DNA of 64,000 nucleotides from Metallyticus violacea (taxonomy: Eukaryota > Arthropoda > Insecta > Mantodea > Metallyticidae): the NCBI GenBank assembly GCA_030762175.1, contig CM060843.1, positions 115,163,369 through 115,227,368 of the forward strand, given 5' to 3'. This document shows positions 1 to 12,301 of this stretch, piece by piece; position 1 is the first letter of the stretch; each line of letters begins with the position of its first letter. The position numbers were made by a program, and so were the translations under genes. The notes below the pieces were generated by a model that was not told where the DNA came from, ran no database searches, and saw only the letters and a list, made by a program, of their open reading frames with translations.

Positions 1-170
1 GCTGCCAATTACACATCCTTCTTCACAGAGAATACAATGTTCAGTGTAATTTAGTAATCTGGTACAGTAGGTTACTGTTAACACACTTTGATCCTAGTGG
101 TGTATTAGAATAACGTGAGACTTGCTTGCGTCGAACTGTTAGAGGAACGATTAAACAGTATTACTATTAT

Positions 171-220
171 TACATCATCATCATCATTATTATTATTATT
201 ATTATTATTATCATTATTAA
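171..220. repeat. (ATT)n microsatellite, imperfect
   Basis: ATC and ATT triplets with a pure (TTA)n core at about 187-210. Confidence 0.9.
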
Positions 221-369
221 ATGCAAAAATAAATGTTATTTTAAGGTACTTAGCTGGTTAAATTATATAAGAATATTGGAATTTTAATGAAACATCAGTA
301 CTGTTGAGCTAATACCACATGGCACACTTTGGATACACACCAACTTACCTCAAAGCAAACGTATTCTGC

Positions 370-619
370 TCGCCAGCTGCATGCGCCTGCGCATTGACGA
401 GACGAACAGTCGGTTCTAGCTGAAGGTCTAATGTAATTCAGTCACGAAGTTTTCGAGGCAGCAACAGCGGAGTGGAACAAAGATTGAATACGTCGCGATC
501 GTACGTCAAAACCTTATAGAGAATCTCATTGCTTTACAAAACTGTAGCAAGACTAGAAAAATACCTTCATCAAGAAACACTAAAATATGGCATTGCAAGG
601 CCAGGGCACTCTAGTGCAA
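370..619 (+). promoter_or_regulatory. CpG-rich promoter-like patch with possible first coding exon
   Basis: From about 370 to 520 the sequence is unusually rich in CpG for this window. It holds an NRF-1-like near-palindrome, TGCGCCTGCGCA, at 382-393. Downstream, an ATG at 587-589 has A at -3 and G at +4. It opens a short frame (MALQGQGTLVQ) that runs straight into a donor-like junction, CAA|GTGAGA, with the GT at 620-621. Read unspliced, the frame continues about 16 codons and stops. Together these look like a 5' UTR plus first coding exon, which is inference. No TATA box is evident, as is usual for CpG-rich promoters. The next exon is not found; the mariner relic from 1195 would then lie in the first intron. 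The product is unknown. Confidence 0.35.
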
Positions 620-1194
620 GTGAGAAGTGAATTTTATTTTTGTGGTACTATGCTGGTAAATTTAGCCTAGAGATAGGATTGCTAAATACCGCTGTGCTTC
701 ACATTGTGAAGAAACGCCAGGCGATGCGAAAAATAACGTCAGAAAGAGCTTTTGTTAGAAATGCAGAAATGACAACGAAACGGCGATGTTCCTGCCCACT
801 TGCTGCGAGTGCCAACATCAGGCTTTCTTAAGCGGCACTATGATCGCTATTTAATTTTCGGGACTCGAAGAAAACATGAGAGATGTTTCCTGCTGGCAAC
901 ACTGATTAGTAAGCATAGAGTGTGTGGTACCTATTGCTGCACCTTCACCAGTGTTAATTGCGATCGTGTGCTCACTGTTTCATGATGTAAAATGCAGGTT
1001 AATCTAGTGCATTGTTCAATTACTCTTTCACCATTTTAAGTGCGGCTTAAGCCAACAAGTATCCCTGGAAAAACAGAGATTTTTTCTAGATAATGCTTCA
1101 TCATGTTCAAAAGTCTAGAAGTGCTTTTCAGAGTTCAGACGAAGAAGAACTTGAAAGACGAGGAGCAGCCGGAGAGTCCAGTACAGTAGACACA

Positions 1195-1654
1195 GATGAA
1201 AACTGTTCGTGTATAAATTGAGAAACGATCCCCGAGTGACATATGGGAATAGAGGAAGCTCTTAACATTCATTTGCAGCAAGTGTCTGACATCTTGCGCA
1301 AATGTATTTCGTGTAGGGATGCATTGTTTTCTTTGGGCACTCCAGAACCTAACAGAACAAAAAACAGTAAGAGGGGAATGGTACTTGGGAAAGGTTCGTC
1401 ATTTTGACAATGGCAGCTCCCGACGTGATTACGATATCTTCACAGATGGCCAAAGCTGGGTTTACCAATACAATCTGGAATCAAAGAGGCGGTCGGCAAT
1501 CTGGATCTTCCCAAATGACCAGCCGAAAGTGAAGATTGTTGTTGAATTGAAGGCCGGAAGATGGTTGCCAGTTTCTTCTCAGCAAGTGACTATATTGCAA
1601 CCATTCTACAAAAATAATCGCTGTCAACAAGCACTGCACAGCTTGACTCTCTAA
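1195..1654 (+). pseudogene. mariner-type transposase relic (DD34D superfamily)
   Basis: This is a decayed transposase of a mariner DNA transposon, an enzyme that cuts and pastes its element at TA sites. A helix-turn-helix-like piece (IEEALNIHLQQVSDIL) precedes a frame change. The open stretch 1319-1654 then carries NLTEQK, HFDNGSS, DYDIF and QSWVYQYNLESKRRSAIW, in the order expected around the first catalytic aspartate of mariner proteins. In that motif the usual Gly-Asp order is reversed (TDGQSW), so the catalytic Asp is misplaced. Stops lie upstream near 1220 and the region of the second and third Asp is not recognisable. About 110 residues remain open, against about 345 in intact members. 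No terminal inverted repeats were found. It is certainly non-functional. Confidence 0.8.
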
Positions 1655-1660
1655 GTCTTT

Positions 1661-4220
1661 TGGGTACTAATAGAAAGGAAAGGGAAGGTTGCAAGGACGT
1701 AACTTCTTTCGCGCACATATCGATTTGAAAACAATAGAAGTTGAAAGTATTCAGAATGACATTGGTGTTCCACCTCTATACAGTTCATCTGGCTCACTGT
1801 GACAATTGTCCATTTCTAACTATCAAGGAAAAACTGAGATGCCATCGGTTTAAGAGTTAGAAAGAAGCTGTGGTATCCTAGGAAGATGAGGTAGGTGTCA
1901 TCTCTAAAGAAACGTGACGTTGACTGATTCGGTTATGTTTTCCGGATGCTACAATTTTATATCGAGAGTGGAGGAAACTAATTTCATAATAAATAAGCAA
2001 CGTTAATGATTTTATGACCTTATACTTAATAAAATCCCCAAAACGAAATAGCTATCCTCGTATCTTACTCTGGATGAATGATGGTTCAGATCGTGCGAGC
2101 CAAAAATAAAAAGTGTGATGAAGAGTCAATACGAATCCTCATGAAAATCAAAAGATCAGTATAATTCAGCAATGTGAGAGCTACAATAAATCTCGTAAAT
2201 GAGTATGATGGTGTTAACCTGAAACATGCCTAAGGTATCACTAAGAAAGACCGTCAACACCCAATATTGATATTCAATTTTTAAACAAAATTTACGACAG
2301 CATTATGAATAAAGGAGCTATATTTTCTTCAGAATCTCCCACCATTTTGCATTACAATGCTCAACGGCAAATACCACAAGATGTTATGTTCGTCCCGTAC
2401 TTCCATACTCCCACAACTTAAACTCATTTCGCTCTCTGCTCTAACTACCTCAGAAATTACTCAGGTGTAGATGTTCTTTTTGAGCTAAGAACAGAACAGT
2501 CGATGACAACGACGTCCACATCGCGGACAACACTTCGAAGTAGAGTTACATTTAGAAACATGTATGTATTCTATATCTATGGTACTCAAATATCTGTCAC
2601 TTTTAACGTTCAAACCGTTGTATATTTCAACTTAATACTAGGTATAAAAATTATATATTTGACCCTGAAGAGAATGTATAATTAAATGGAGTTGAAAAAG
2701 CATACGCTAACTTAAATACTGAAAAAAGAAGAAGAAGAAAAAAGAGCTGCTCACATTTTTACATTTCTTGGTAAACAGTTTTTATCCTTAACAATAATAA
2801 GGAAGCAACAAACAAGCTAACATCTTAATAATATACACCAGAGAAGGACAGAATCATATTGCAAAAGTAGGCGCCTTTCTTACAAACGAAGTATTATGCA
2901 CACTCCAAAGATTGGATGCGTTGCAAATATGTGCACCTTTTTCCAAGATAACTCTTGTCTCTTGGATTTGAATGTTTCATTTGTCATTTATTGCAGCGTT
3001 AGGTACTAGGTTGCTGTTTTGTATTCAAGAACACGTGAAGAAAACATTTACAACATAAACTGGAATCAGACATTTCTTTATCATATCAGGTATTTCTTTA
3101 AAATATAATTTTCTATTAATATAGCATTTCTTTATGCGTGCTCTTTATCGAGTCTTTTACATCCATCAGTAGGGTTAATATACACTAGTAGCAGTCACTT
3201 ACCCTTACAGACCATCGATACATTGGCTGCAGTCACGCCTCCTTTCCTAGCAGAGAAAACCGAGTCCAATGCAAAAGAAGTGGCCAGCGGGGAAAATTGA
3301 GGCAATTCCTAGAGAAGTATGGTAGTGTGAGTTCAACAAAAGCAGGCAGGAGAAAGTCTTAACGCACAGAAACAAGCAGTCGCAATCCAAAATAAACTTT
3401 GCAGGAAGCATGTAAATATTTATTAATATTCAGTATACAGCGAAATGGGAAACTAAGGTAGCAATGTAGCTAGCACGAAAAAGAAATAATGATTGCGCTA
3501 ATGGCTTCTTTTCCATCTTGTTGCAGCAAAGAAAGCGCGAGGTTGTTGCCTTCCGTTGTATCAGGTTTTGCAAGGCGAATGCGATGAGATTTTTTTTTTT
3601 TTTGTAGCAAACAGTGTACTCTGTGGAAGGTTTGGGCATGGATACTTGTTCATTTTGATTTTGAACTGCGGCTAATGTTGCCATTAAAGATACCGTGTAT
3701 TTCCTCACAACTTCAAGTTCTGTTGTTCAGGAAATTCCCATAATGGCACCCTAAAACAAGCAAGCAAACTTTTATTTTTGTTCTGAAAGGGGCACAGAAT
3801 ATTTGCGATTTTCTTGTTTGCTCATTTGTGCTAGTGTTTCTTCCTTTTCATTGAGAACAGAAACATCTTCAGTGTTAGACCCAGTATTGATACAATACTA
3901 ACACTAACTATACCAGAAAACAGACCAAAAAGCAAAATTATATTACAAAATGCAGCACTCTCTCTTTTTGCCATTTTCAAAAATAGAAATTTATTGTATA
4001 ATATGGAAATGATTCAACCTAATGATATAAAAACTTTCACCCTTTCGTTTTTATGCATACTGAAACTTTCTAGACAATTTAGAAATCTAAAATTCGAAAT
4101 ATTTAAAAACGGATAAAAACAAATAAAATTACTTAATTAGCTATACATTTTTCAATTTGTGACATGGAACATATTTATAAGCTAACGTGCATTCTTATGT
4201 CAGTGTGTTAATTCTTTTAA
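1661..4220. other. unassigned AT-rich sequence
   Basis: No recognisable gene or repeat was found here. A GAA-rich run lies near 2728-2745. On the minus strand 3430-3708 is open for 92 codons and partly looks coding (for example RKYTVSLMATLAAVQNQNEQ), but it carries a poly-lysine run from a T tract at 3591-3604 and matches no family I know. Confidence 0.3.
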
Positions 4221-4238
4221 ACCAAATTATACATTTTT

Positions 4239-4258
4239 AATAGTGTTTAACGCCCGTA
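4239..4258 (-). repeat. SINE-B 3'-end fragment
   Basis: The 20 bases AATAGTGTTTAACGCCCGTA match the reverse complement of the 3' end of the SINE-B copies at 26725 and 52768. Nothing upstream of that end is preserved, so this is either a heavily decayed or truncated copy or chance. Confidence 0.3.
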
Positions 4259-4391
4259 CATTCAACGTTTCTGGGTGTACTACACACACATACTGTCTTA
4301 GATTTTTATTTTACTCATCTCATATTCCAGGCAGACGAACTGTTTTGATGCACTCATCATTAACAAACAAATAATACAACACTAACACTTT

Positions 4392-4655
4392 CTAACTACA
4401 CATTTCAAAGGGATAAGTATATGATTGCCATCTTTTTAGAAAACGAGCAATAACATTCAAATTTTCCACTCTTACATTTTCTAACTCACACGGGAATCCA
4501 CAGTTCTCTTTAACAAAACAATAACAACGCTGCTTTTTGGAAGAGGCACGACATTCACAACTCCGGGCATTTGGTTTTCTCCGCTGCTTTCGTGAAAGGA
4601 GCCGAGTCTGGAGGTCTGTACGGCTAAGTGTAGCAGTCCGATTAGCTGAACTCAA
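4392..4655 (-). CDS. cysteine-rich open frame, unrecognised
   Basis: This 87-codon open frame has a compact Cys cluster in its middle: CEC, then about eight residues, CYC, then NCGFPC. The spacing recalls short zinc-binding Cys-rich modules seen in some transposon proteins and CXC-type domains, but no family fits clearly. It is preceded by a basic stretch (SRKQRRKPNARS). The G+C content is higher than its surroundings. No splice sites were assigned. It may be a relic of a mobile-element protein, an exon, or chance. Confidence 0.2.
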   Translation of the reverse strand: MSSANRTATLSRTDLQTRLLSRKQRRKPNARSCECRASSKKQRCYCFVKENCGFPCELENVRVENLNVIARFLKRWQSYTYPFEMCS

Positions 4656-5395
4656 CTAAACGATACGGTTAGCAATCGGACAACAAAGCTCGATTCAGAG
4701 AGATGGAAAATAGAAGTTGACAAGAATAGTTCCTCTTGACATATGTGCACACTAGACCGATATATTCACAATATGGCTGCAATGTTCTCTCTGTACTGGT
4801 ATTTGAACCTTGTGTTCGTACGTTTATCTGCCGCTGAAGTACAAATTCACTCTTCAATTCTTCCAAAACAGAGCAAACAACTGTAATGAGCTCTGTGACA
4901 ATAAAACGCTCTAAGCTGACAATGAAAAGCCCTAAGCTGACAATAATTGCCTATATCGTTTCACCTGTAACACATATAAGTAGCGTTCTCCACTACGTTA
5001 TGTGATGTAGCATGACAGATTAATTCTTACTCTTACTCTTGAACACCTCTGTTCAGATGCATGCAGTATTTTATACAGGTTAAAGTTTGTTGCCATTGTA
5101 GGCGATAAACACACAGTTGACGGTTAGGGGATAAGCAGAGCTTTAGTAATGAAGCAAAACTTTTCTAGTCCGGTAAGACGGACGGTCATGATGTTTTCAC
5201 AAACCTCATTTAATTCTAGAAAATCAGCGTGACTCACTCAAAGTCGACGTGTTCTGTATAGCGTCGCGGAAAACCCTCCACAATAACCGGACTACCTTAT
5301 CTTGATATGATACAGTATGTCTTCTCTTGATTAAGACGGCGAAAATTACTCTTTCCAGTATAATGGTGTAGCAGTACGAGTAGAAATAGTACACA

Positions 5396-6268
5396 GAGAG
5401 TGCCAAAAATGTATACTCACCTCAAGCAAGAAAAACCTGTGTTAACATAACAAAACTGAATTCACACAAACAGAAAATTATCAGCACTAATCATCTTAGA
5501 CTTTTACAGTTACAACAGTTGTGAAAATGCCCACCACCGGCGTCGATACATTTCTGAGTATGTTGAACTACTGATTGAGTAACGTTTGCGAAAGTGTCCT
5601 AAGCGATTGCAGCACATGCCGTTTCAATTTCTTTCCGAAGGCTGCTAGTGTAGCTGTTTTCTACGATATACAACACCATTAAGAGCTCCCCATAGGTAGA
5701 AGTCCAACGGAGTTAGATCCAGAGAACGCGGTGGAAACTCAATCGGACCTCTTCGTTCTATCTGTACCTTGGATAGTGTCTTGGACAGTGCCTTGGATCC
5801 AGTGCGCGGGCTGTGCGAGGTCTCCCAGATCTGCCTTTGTGAGCATCACATACGATGCCATGAGTCTCAAATTTGTCTTGAATGCGTGCATTTGTTACTC
5901 ACGTTGGCGGTTCTGTTCAGTACACACTCTCCATTGCCTTTGAACTTCAAAAATGTTCTCGGTTTTCCAATACCGCTTCAAAATTGCTTTCCACTGTTCA
6001 AACGATAATCTTGGATCCATTTTGTTGTAGCAAGCTAGCATAACGTAATGTGAGTCACATCTGTTTACGGAACATCATACAATAATCTTGACTTCATTTG
6101 TTCATTGTTTATTTACCTGTCAGATAGCAACGCTTTCATAATGAATGTGAGTTACATCTGTTTACAGAACATCATACTACATATTACTGTTGTTTTTCGG
6201 TTCAACTTTGAAATATATTAAAAAGATGTCTGCTGTGAAAGTGAGTATACATTTTTTGGTACTCTCAT
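5396..6268 (-). mobile_element. M1 mariner-like element, internally deleted, with both TIRs
   Basis: The ends form terminal inverted repeats: GTGCCAAAAATGTATACTCAC at the left (5400-5420) and its near-complement at 6241-6266. On the minus strand the transposase begins at an ATG (6018-6020) with MDPRLSFEQWKAILKRYW, a helix-turn-helix start seen in a family of insect mariner-like transposases. The frame soon breaks. The sequence then jumps to the far C-terminus (stretches such as FGKKLKRHVLQSLRTLSQTLLN, read in a shifted frame) with most of the catalytic domain missing. The length is about 870 bp against roughly 1.3 kb expected for an intact element. Related copies lie at 12302, 51820, 56092 and 58112. 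It cannot make a working transposase. Confidence 0.8.
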
Positions 6269-6485
6269 TATTTCAGAGACACTGTTGCAATTAAAATTTA
6301 ACAGGTGTACAAGTCCAACAGAGCTTACGTGCTTTCAAAATACAAGGGCATGTTTTATTTAATGATAATATTAAATTAGATAATACATATTTCATAATAA
6401 AATATAACAAATACATTAAGCATTTAAGAATAATAGTAAAATAAAAACAATAAAGAAAAAGAGAAATTCGCACATACATCTATCT

Positions 6486-6795
6486 GGATTCATTTAACTA
6501 GTTCCCCACACTGTACCCGCTATCTCTTCTGTCCTGCCTACTAGCAGAATCCAACATATCCGTCTTCCTCTATGCAAACCAGGTAGATACTTTTCCCTCC
6601 ATTCTTTCGTACCTGTACGTTCAGCCAGTATTAGTATCCACGATTCCTCTGCCTCATAGATGGGCAAATACTCACCCCGCTTTCTCGGTGACTTAATGTC
6701 CTTCTTCTATGCCACATGAACACCTGGCTTGAAATAGTTCCCCGGTTTGATGTAGTGTGCCATATCCCAATCTGATCGTAGCTCCGATTACATTT
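6486..6795 (-). pseudogene. coding-like degenerate frame, unrecognised
   Basis: Read on the minus strand from about 6795 downward, one frame runs about 100 codons with only one internal stop. It contains coherent segments such as SDWDMAHYIKPGNYFKPG, RGEYLPIYEAEESWILILAE and TKEWREKYLPGLHRGRR. The plus strand is correspondingly rich in pyrimidines. No domain is recognised. It looks like an old protein-coding fragment, either a retrotransposon or a pseudogene. Confidence 0.3.
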
Positions 6796-6839
6796 TCATT
6801 GAAATTTTCTCCGTGCATTGCGCAGTTGTTTACTACCTA

Positions 6840-9106
6840 TTCATATCTCTCAAGCGATTCTTAAACTTCCTGCAGGAACTCTTTCTATTTCCCCCCACTA
6901 TCATTTACAGTCTTTTTGGTTGTTTGAAAGTCTACTTTGTTCCCTTTTAACCTTAGGTGAACATTGTAGCAAAATGTGCATATTAAAATTTGGTTTACCA
7001 CTAACAATCGCAAACAATGCTACACTGCTCTGATTTTACACTATATGAATTTCTTCTTAATACCCCAATTAGCTGATGATGGTGTAGCACTACATTATCA
7101 CTACCTGGTCAGCGGATATTTTAACACCATTTTCCCCAAATATTTGATGGAGTGTACAATTAGGCCATCATCCCCTGGCCTCTAACTTCGCAAGCTATTT
7201 TCAAGGGGATTACTTGAAGATCAATGTTTTCGTTCCTCCATTTCCTACTAACGTGGTCGAATTATGATAATCACCAATGCTATGCTGCGCCGGTATGGTC
7301 AGAAATAGTAACTCGTTTAGTTTAGATGTCTACCATATCACACAAATAATCAGCAGAGAAATTTTCTTTCATTTCATAACTCAAAATCCCTTTGGTTCGT
7401 CATTCAGTTATGGATATTTTAAAATATTTCATACACAGTCTCAACTTTCCATATCATATAACACAAATGAATACATCACACTGCCATATAAAAGCAAAAC
7501 TAATTAAAGTATTTAAAAAGATGTTTATACCTTTATTTCACTACCACCAGGACCTCTAAATTGCAGTGCACATATTGTGGCATATCATTGGGCAGATTTT
7601 TAGGGGATTCGTAACATATCAGAGGGAACAGTTAATATTTTAACAGAGGAAGTATGTAGTTACTGTATATTGATAGTATCTCTTGCTAAGAGAACCATGG
7701 GAATTTTTTTGGATTAAAGCGTCAATTCAGAAATAATCAGAAAACAGGACAGAAGTGAGTCAGAGAGCCACATTCCTTTCGCTGGTCGAGCCAGTTCACC
7801 ATCATGTAGAATCTGGACATCAGGTAATAGTTATTGTATCTTCTCATTTTTGGATAAATGGAATGTTGTAACAAATATTACAATATGACCTAGTGAATTG
7901 TGGGCGTATGAGTTGGAAAAATTAATCTCATAATCCTTACTAAGTGAGTTAAAGTTCATGTTAAGTTAGTTAAACTCCATAGCGTTACGTTCTCTTATTA
8001 AAATGTCTTAGAACATAATATTTGTGGGCATGGAACCAGGATCGTGACAATATTTATCTAAATGTGTGACAATATATTTTATACCAATATCATAACATTA
8101 CATCTTCATTCATTAATAAATTACTGTAAAATAAATAAAAATGGCCAATGCATATGACAAGCGCCAGTTGTTAGTGTGGCCGGACAGTACCAAGTGTATT
8201 TTCTTGCACGTTTACCAAGAACATTTTAGTTCTCCTTCCCTGCGATCGCCGTCCTTTATTATCTCAAAAACGGGTTAGGAAAGAATGACAATGTTGAGTA
8301 GCACTGTACTATGCCACCACTTCATTTTATGACTCAACTCGCATCCCAAATGTGCAGACAGACATTTCGTTCCCGCCCACTCCTTAGCTTCTCTCCGCAG
8401 CCGTCTTTCAAAGCCAACATCTGGAACTAAGACGACAACCTCATATCTGTGATAAAGGTGTGAAATGTTTTTAAGACGTGACCTATTTTACGCTCTCGAA
8501 TGACTGTCATTTTACCCGCAAATCGAGATTGTTCCACTTTGCCACCGTCGTCTGTGAAGCATTATTTTTACTAATTTCCATAATCCTCATCTGGTGCACT
8601 TCCTTCTGCTCTGGCATAAATGAACGTTTTATTTCACACAGACGAAATACATCGCGGACTTGAGGAAAATTCTGACTCGTTTTTGAAATTCCTGCAGCAT
8701 CTATATTCGAATGCACAATGCGAAGAAGAAATAACACTTCATTATTTTTAGAAAGGGTTTAAAAGAAACGGAGGATAATTTTAGCATGCGTCGTAGTTGA
8801 GCGCAGCGCGCGCCGAGTCAAGGTCACGCAAGACTCCTGTCATAACAACAGGCAGTTTCCATGCCGATGGCAGTATATTACATGCTACAAGACCAAGCAT
8901 TCTTTCTGCCTGTATTATAAATTTGTTTGATATATAACTCCATTTTTGCATTAATATGAGTCATTACGGAATATTCATGCACCAGTGATTTTAATTACAG
9001 TGCGCTAGTGAAGTAAATTTTACTGAAATACGTTGCACTTAAATATTACCACTGGAATAACAGAAAAAACAAAAGTCCTAAAGAATAATCGTATACTATA
9101 AAGAAA

Positions 9107-9138
<32 letters not shown>

Positions 9139-9739
9139 CAGATTAGGAAAATAACTGAAAAAATGACACATCAAAGAATGTCCGAGATGTGTGATTGATG
9201 AATATCACTTCAAATAAATCCTTTAACTCAGGTTAGTACCCATTATAAAATAAAACTAATATCATGAGCATGTTATTAATGATGCGATGGGAACTTGCAA
9301 TCGATATCCGCGATAGAAAGAGAAAGTCTGAGATGAATGAATAAGGAGGCTAGGAAATGAGGTATACAAAACACGTGTTTCGAAAGTTGTGATACCTTCA
9401 TATACGAGAAGACGATGGATTACTTTAGGTTAACAGTTTCATGTACATACACACGTATATTATATACAATATTATTATATTTAAATTAATTTCTGTAGTG
9501 TTGGTATGTAAAATATTAACAATATGCTGAAATAAAATTAAAATTCATTTAGTATATTATAATGTTATACTTTTCTTAATGTACAACAAAAGGCCTATTT
9601 GTTACTATTTAGATGCTGATATCGATATTAATTTAGATAAATGTATATTATTTATGTATTTCATATTCCTTAAATCTGTTATGCCATCTTTACAATAATA
9701 TACATACTAAGATAGAACGTGTGCAAAATGTAAATCTAA
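6840..9739. other. unassigned sequence with a CpG/nuclear-receptor-site patch
   Basis: No gene was recognised. A small CpG-rich patch at 8785-8830 (GAGCGCAGCGCGCGCCGAG) is followed at once by TCAAGGTCA (8818-8826), the extended half-site bound by ERR/FTZ-F1-type nuclear receptors. A run of 29 A residues lies at 9110-9138, possibly the tail of an old retroposed sequence, but no recognisable body precedes it. Confidence 0.3.
9110..9138 (+). repeat. poly(A) tract, 29 A
   Basis: An uninterrupted run of 29 A. It could be the 3' tail of a retroposed sequence on the plus strand; the preceding 200 bases show no family resemblance. Confidence 0.95.
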
Positions 9740-9775
9740 CTTGTGGTGTCTCAATAGTAAAAAGGGCGGTGAAAA
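9740..9775 (+). repeat. SINE-B 3'-end fragment
   Basis: TTGTGGTGTCTCAATAGTAA followed by an A-run and GGGCGGT resembles the last part of the SINE-B copies at 26725 and 52768 (TGTGATGTCTCAGTAGTAAA, then the ACGGG motif). Only about 36 bases are alike. Confidence 0.35.
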
Positions 9776-9779
9776 ATAT

Positions 9780-12300
9780 TAAAAAAGTAGGTCAACAAAT
9801 TTAATTAGGGATATATATTTATTAGTATAAATAAAACAAAAGCATGTCCGTTATATACCAAAGCAAATAAAGTGAAGGCTATCTCAGAAGAAATAAGTGG
9901 TGATTTGAATGATGGTGCTATTTTCTTCTTCGGTCTTCTAGAACTATTTCTCATAAATATACAGGTACTTTCAGTTCCTCTTAATCCCGACAAAACTGTG
10001 CTTTAGTGGTAGAAGGGTAGAATTGGTCGCCAGATCACATAAGTTTCTATTCATGATCCTTGCCAGAGCAACTTCTGAGTATTACATAGGAATCTTCTCC
10101 CTGCCGCTTCAGTTAACCTAATCTTTAACAGCCACATTTACGAGCAAGGAACTTTTTCTTTCTTTTTATTGGATTTTGTGTGTGGTGGAAAAGAAGCGCA
10201 TTACATTCCTTATTCCGGTCGACCTGGTTAGTGGCAGAGCTGGGAGCTGCGAACCATATTCTAATGACGACTAATTCTTTACTGTCTCCTTTCATCATCT
10301 GGGAAAGAGAGCCGCTAATAATGTTAGCAACCTAATTCCATCACTCTGAGCAAAGTTATTCTTTTTGTTTGGTGGTCTTTTCTTTTACACATTTTTTTCT
10401 TTCTTCGATGTTCTTTCTTAACAGACAATAGCTGGTATATACTGCCTATACTATTATCAAGGAAATAAAGAGAAAGATATTTTTCCATTATTCTTTAGAA
10501 TGGCATGCCATTTGTGATCATTAAAGCTTATAAAAGTATCTCCAAAAAGCAAAATAATTTAGTTTCTATCATAAGTGCATAGAAGAAAGAAAAGACAAGT
10601 TGCAGTAACCTGTTTTAGAGATTTGCAGTGTTGGTAATATCCAAGTTTATGGACTGGGTTTTATAACCAGAATATCTCTAATTTACAGCAACATCACTTA
10701 TCACAACACTGTTACGGTTACTAATTAAAATACTTAAGGGGAGTATACGGTACCTATCCTCTCAATATTAATTTTTCAAACGTATGGTCCGCTCATTAAC
10801 GATAAGGACGGCCGGCAGAGCACGACTACAGAAGAAGTCAGTCCTCAAGGTCATATGAAGCTTGTGCCGGTAGCAGCAAGTAAGCAACTTTATCAGCGAG
10901 TGGTTATGAAACTCAACATTCAATACTAGGAGAAAGAAAAAAATTTTATATAAAAGGATATTAGAAATTATTCCTCTTTCTAAAAATTAAGACATAATGG
11001 ACAGTTAGAGAAAATAGAAAACCAGCAAAAAAAAAGACAGCATAGAGTTTTGTGTTATTAATTTTTTCTTTGGTTATTTTATATAGAAAGGATTATAAGA
11101 GGGGGGAATTATATTTAAAATGTAATATACAGCCGACTATTAAAATTGCAATAAGTTCAAAATAGTAATGCGGATATTGTGTCTTATCATCGTTCGGTTA
11201 ATTGACTACCCTCCACGAAATGACACCCGCAATCTCGGTATACCACAATTCTTCCTTGATCAAACTCAGACACATGTTCATTTTACTGTTCGAATCTTAG
11301 CGCCAGCAATGTAGGATTAATGGAAATAAGGAATATAAGAATAAATAGTTAATATCATTATACCATAATCGCATCGTTACTTAGAGAGTTGCAACATGCA
11401 TTAACATTGAAAAAATGAAAAATTTAAATGGCCTGAATTAAATTTTGGATGTTCGGCTATACTTTCGAAATTAGAGTAGATAACATGAAAAATTAAGATT
11501 ATTATTGCATATATAACATAAAAATTGGAATTATATGGAATTTAGGAGATGTATAAGGTGTTACGAAAGAAAGTTTAAGATCAAATACTCTTTGGGCTGA
11601 AAAGAAAGATATGTGGAAGAAGAAGAAGAAGAAGAAGAAGAAGAAGAAGGAAAAACAAAAAGATATTGGATCATATAACCCATTTATATGACAGACTCAG
11701 TGATTGAGTAAAATGCAGAAAATGTGGTAAGAATAATAAGAAAAAGCATTACATTGTATGGTCCTGGTATATAAAATTATAAATTTTATATTGAAAATCG
11801 AACTATAACCATTTTAACAGACTTTGAAACGACTAAATTTATTTATCTAGCATAACGAGCTTCCATATATTATAGAACTGTATAACAGCTCTATAAGCAT
11901 CTCATTGAATTTCCTATTAGCACAAAGTCAGGCATGAGCAGAAGATTTTAATAGAATCAATCAACAGAGATGGTTGCGTAATAATTAGCCCATCTGGATG
12001 TGAAAATAAACCTACTTGATTTCTTTAAAGGTAATCTTATTTTGGCATAAAGGCGCTAGATTCACTCCCGTCTTCAGCGACGAGTTAATGCCTTCAGAAT
12101 AGGTGCGTTCATAACTACAGAGCGGAAAAATATGAAATTTCACATTTTAACCATTGACCCAGAGTACCAAGAGGCACGTTTCAGCACATGTAGAAAAGAA
12201 TTAGGGAAATTTCACTGTTGAATATTTCTTAATATTCCGAAACATTTTGCATATTTAGTCTTGTTCATATTTTCCAGTTTTATGTTATATATATATACAC
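9780..12300. other. unassigned AT-rich sequence
   Basis: No gene was recognised. A second TCAAGGTCA half-site occurs at 10845-10853. A (GAA)n microsatellite lies at 11616-11649. The rest is AT-rich sequence with only short chance frames. Confidence 0.3.
11616..11649. repeat. (GAA)n microsatellite
   Basis: About eleven uninterrupted GAA units. Confidence 0.95.
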
Positions 12301-12301
12301 C

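Noticed and set aside
8010..8060. Second LTR end suggested by GGATCGTGACAATATT resembling the right edge at 18478
   Set aside because: No LTR-like sequence precedes it; a match of about 14 bases can be chance.
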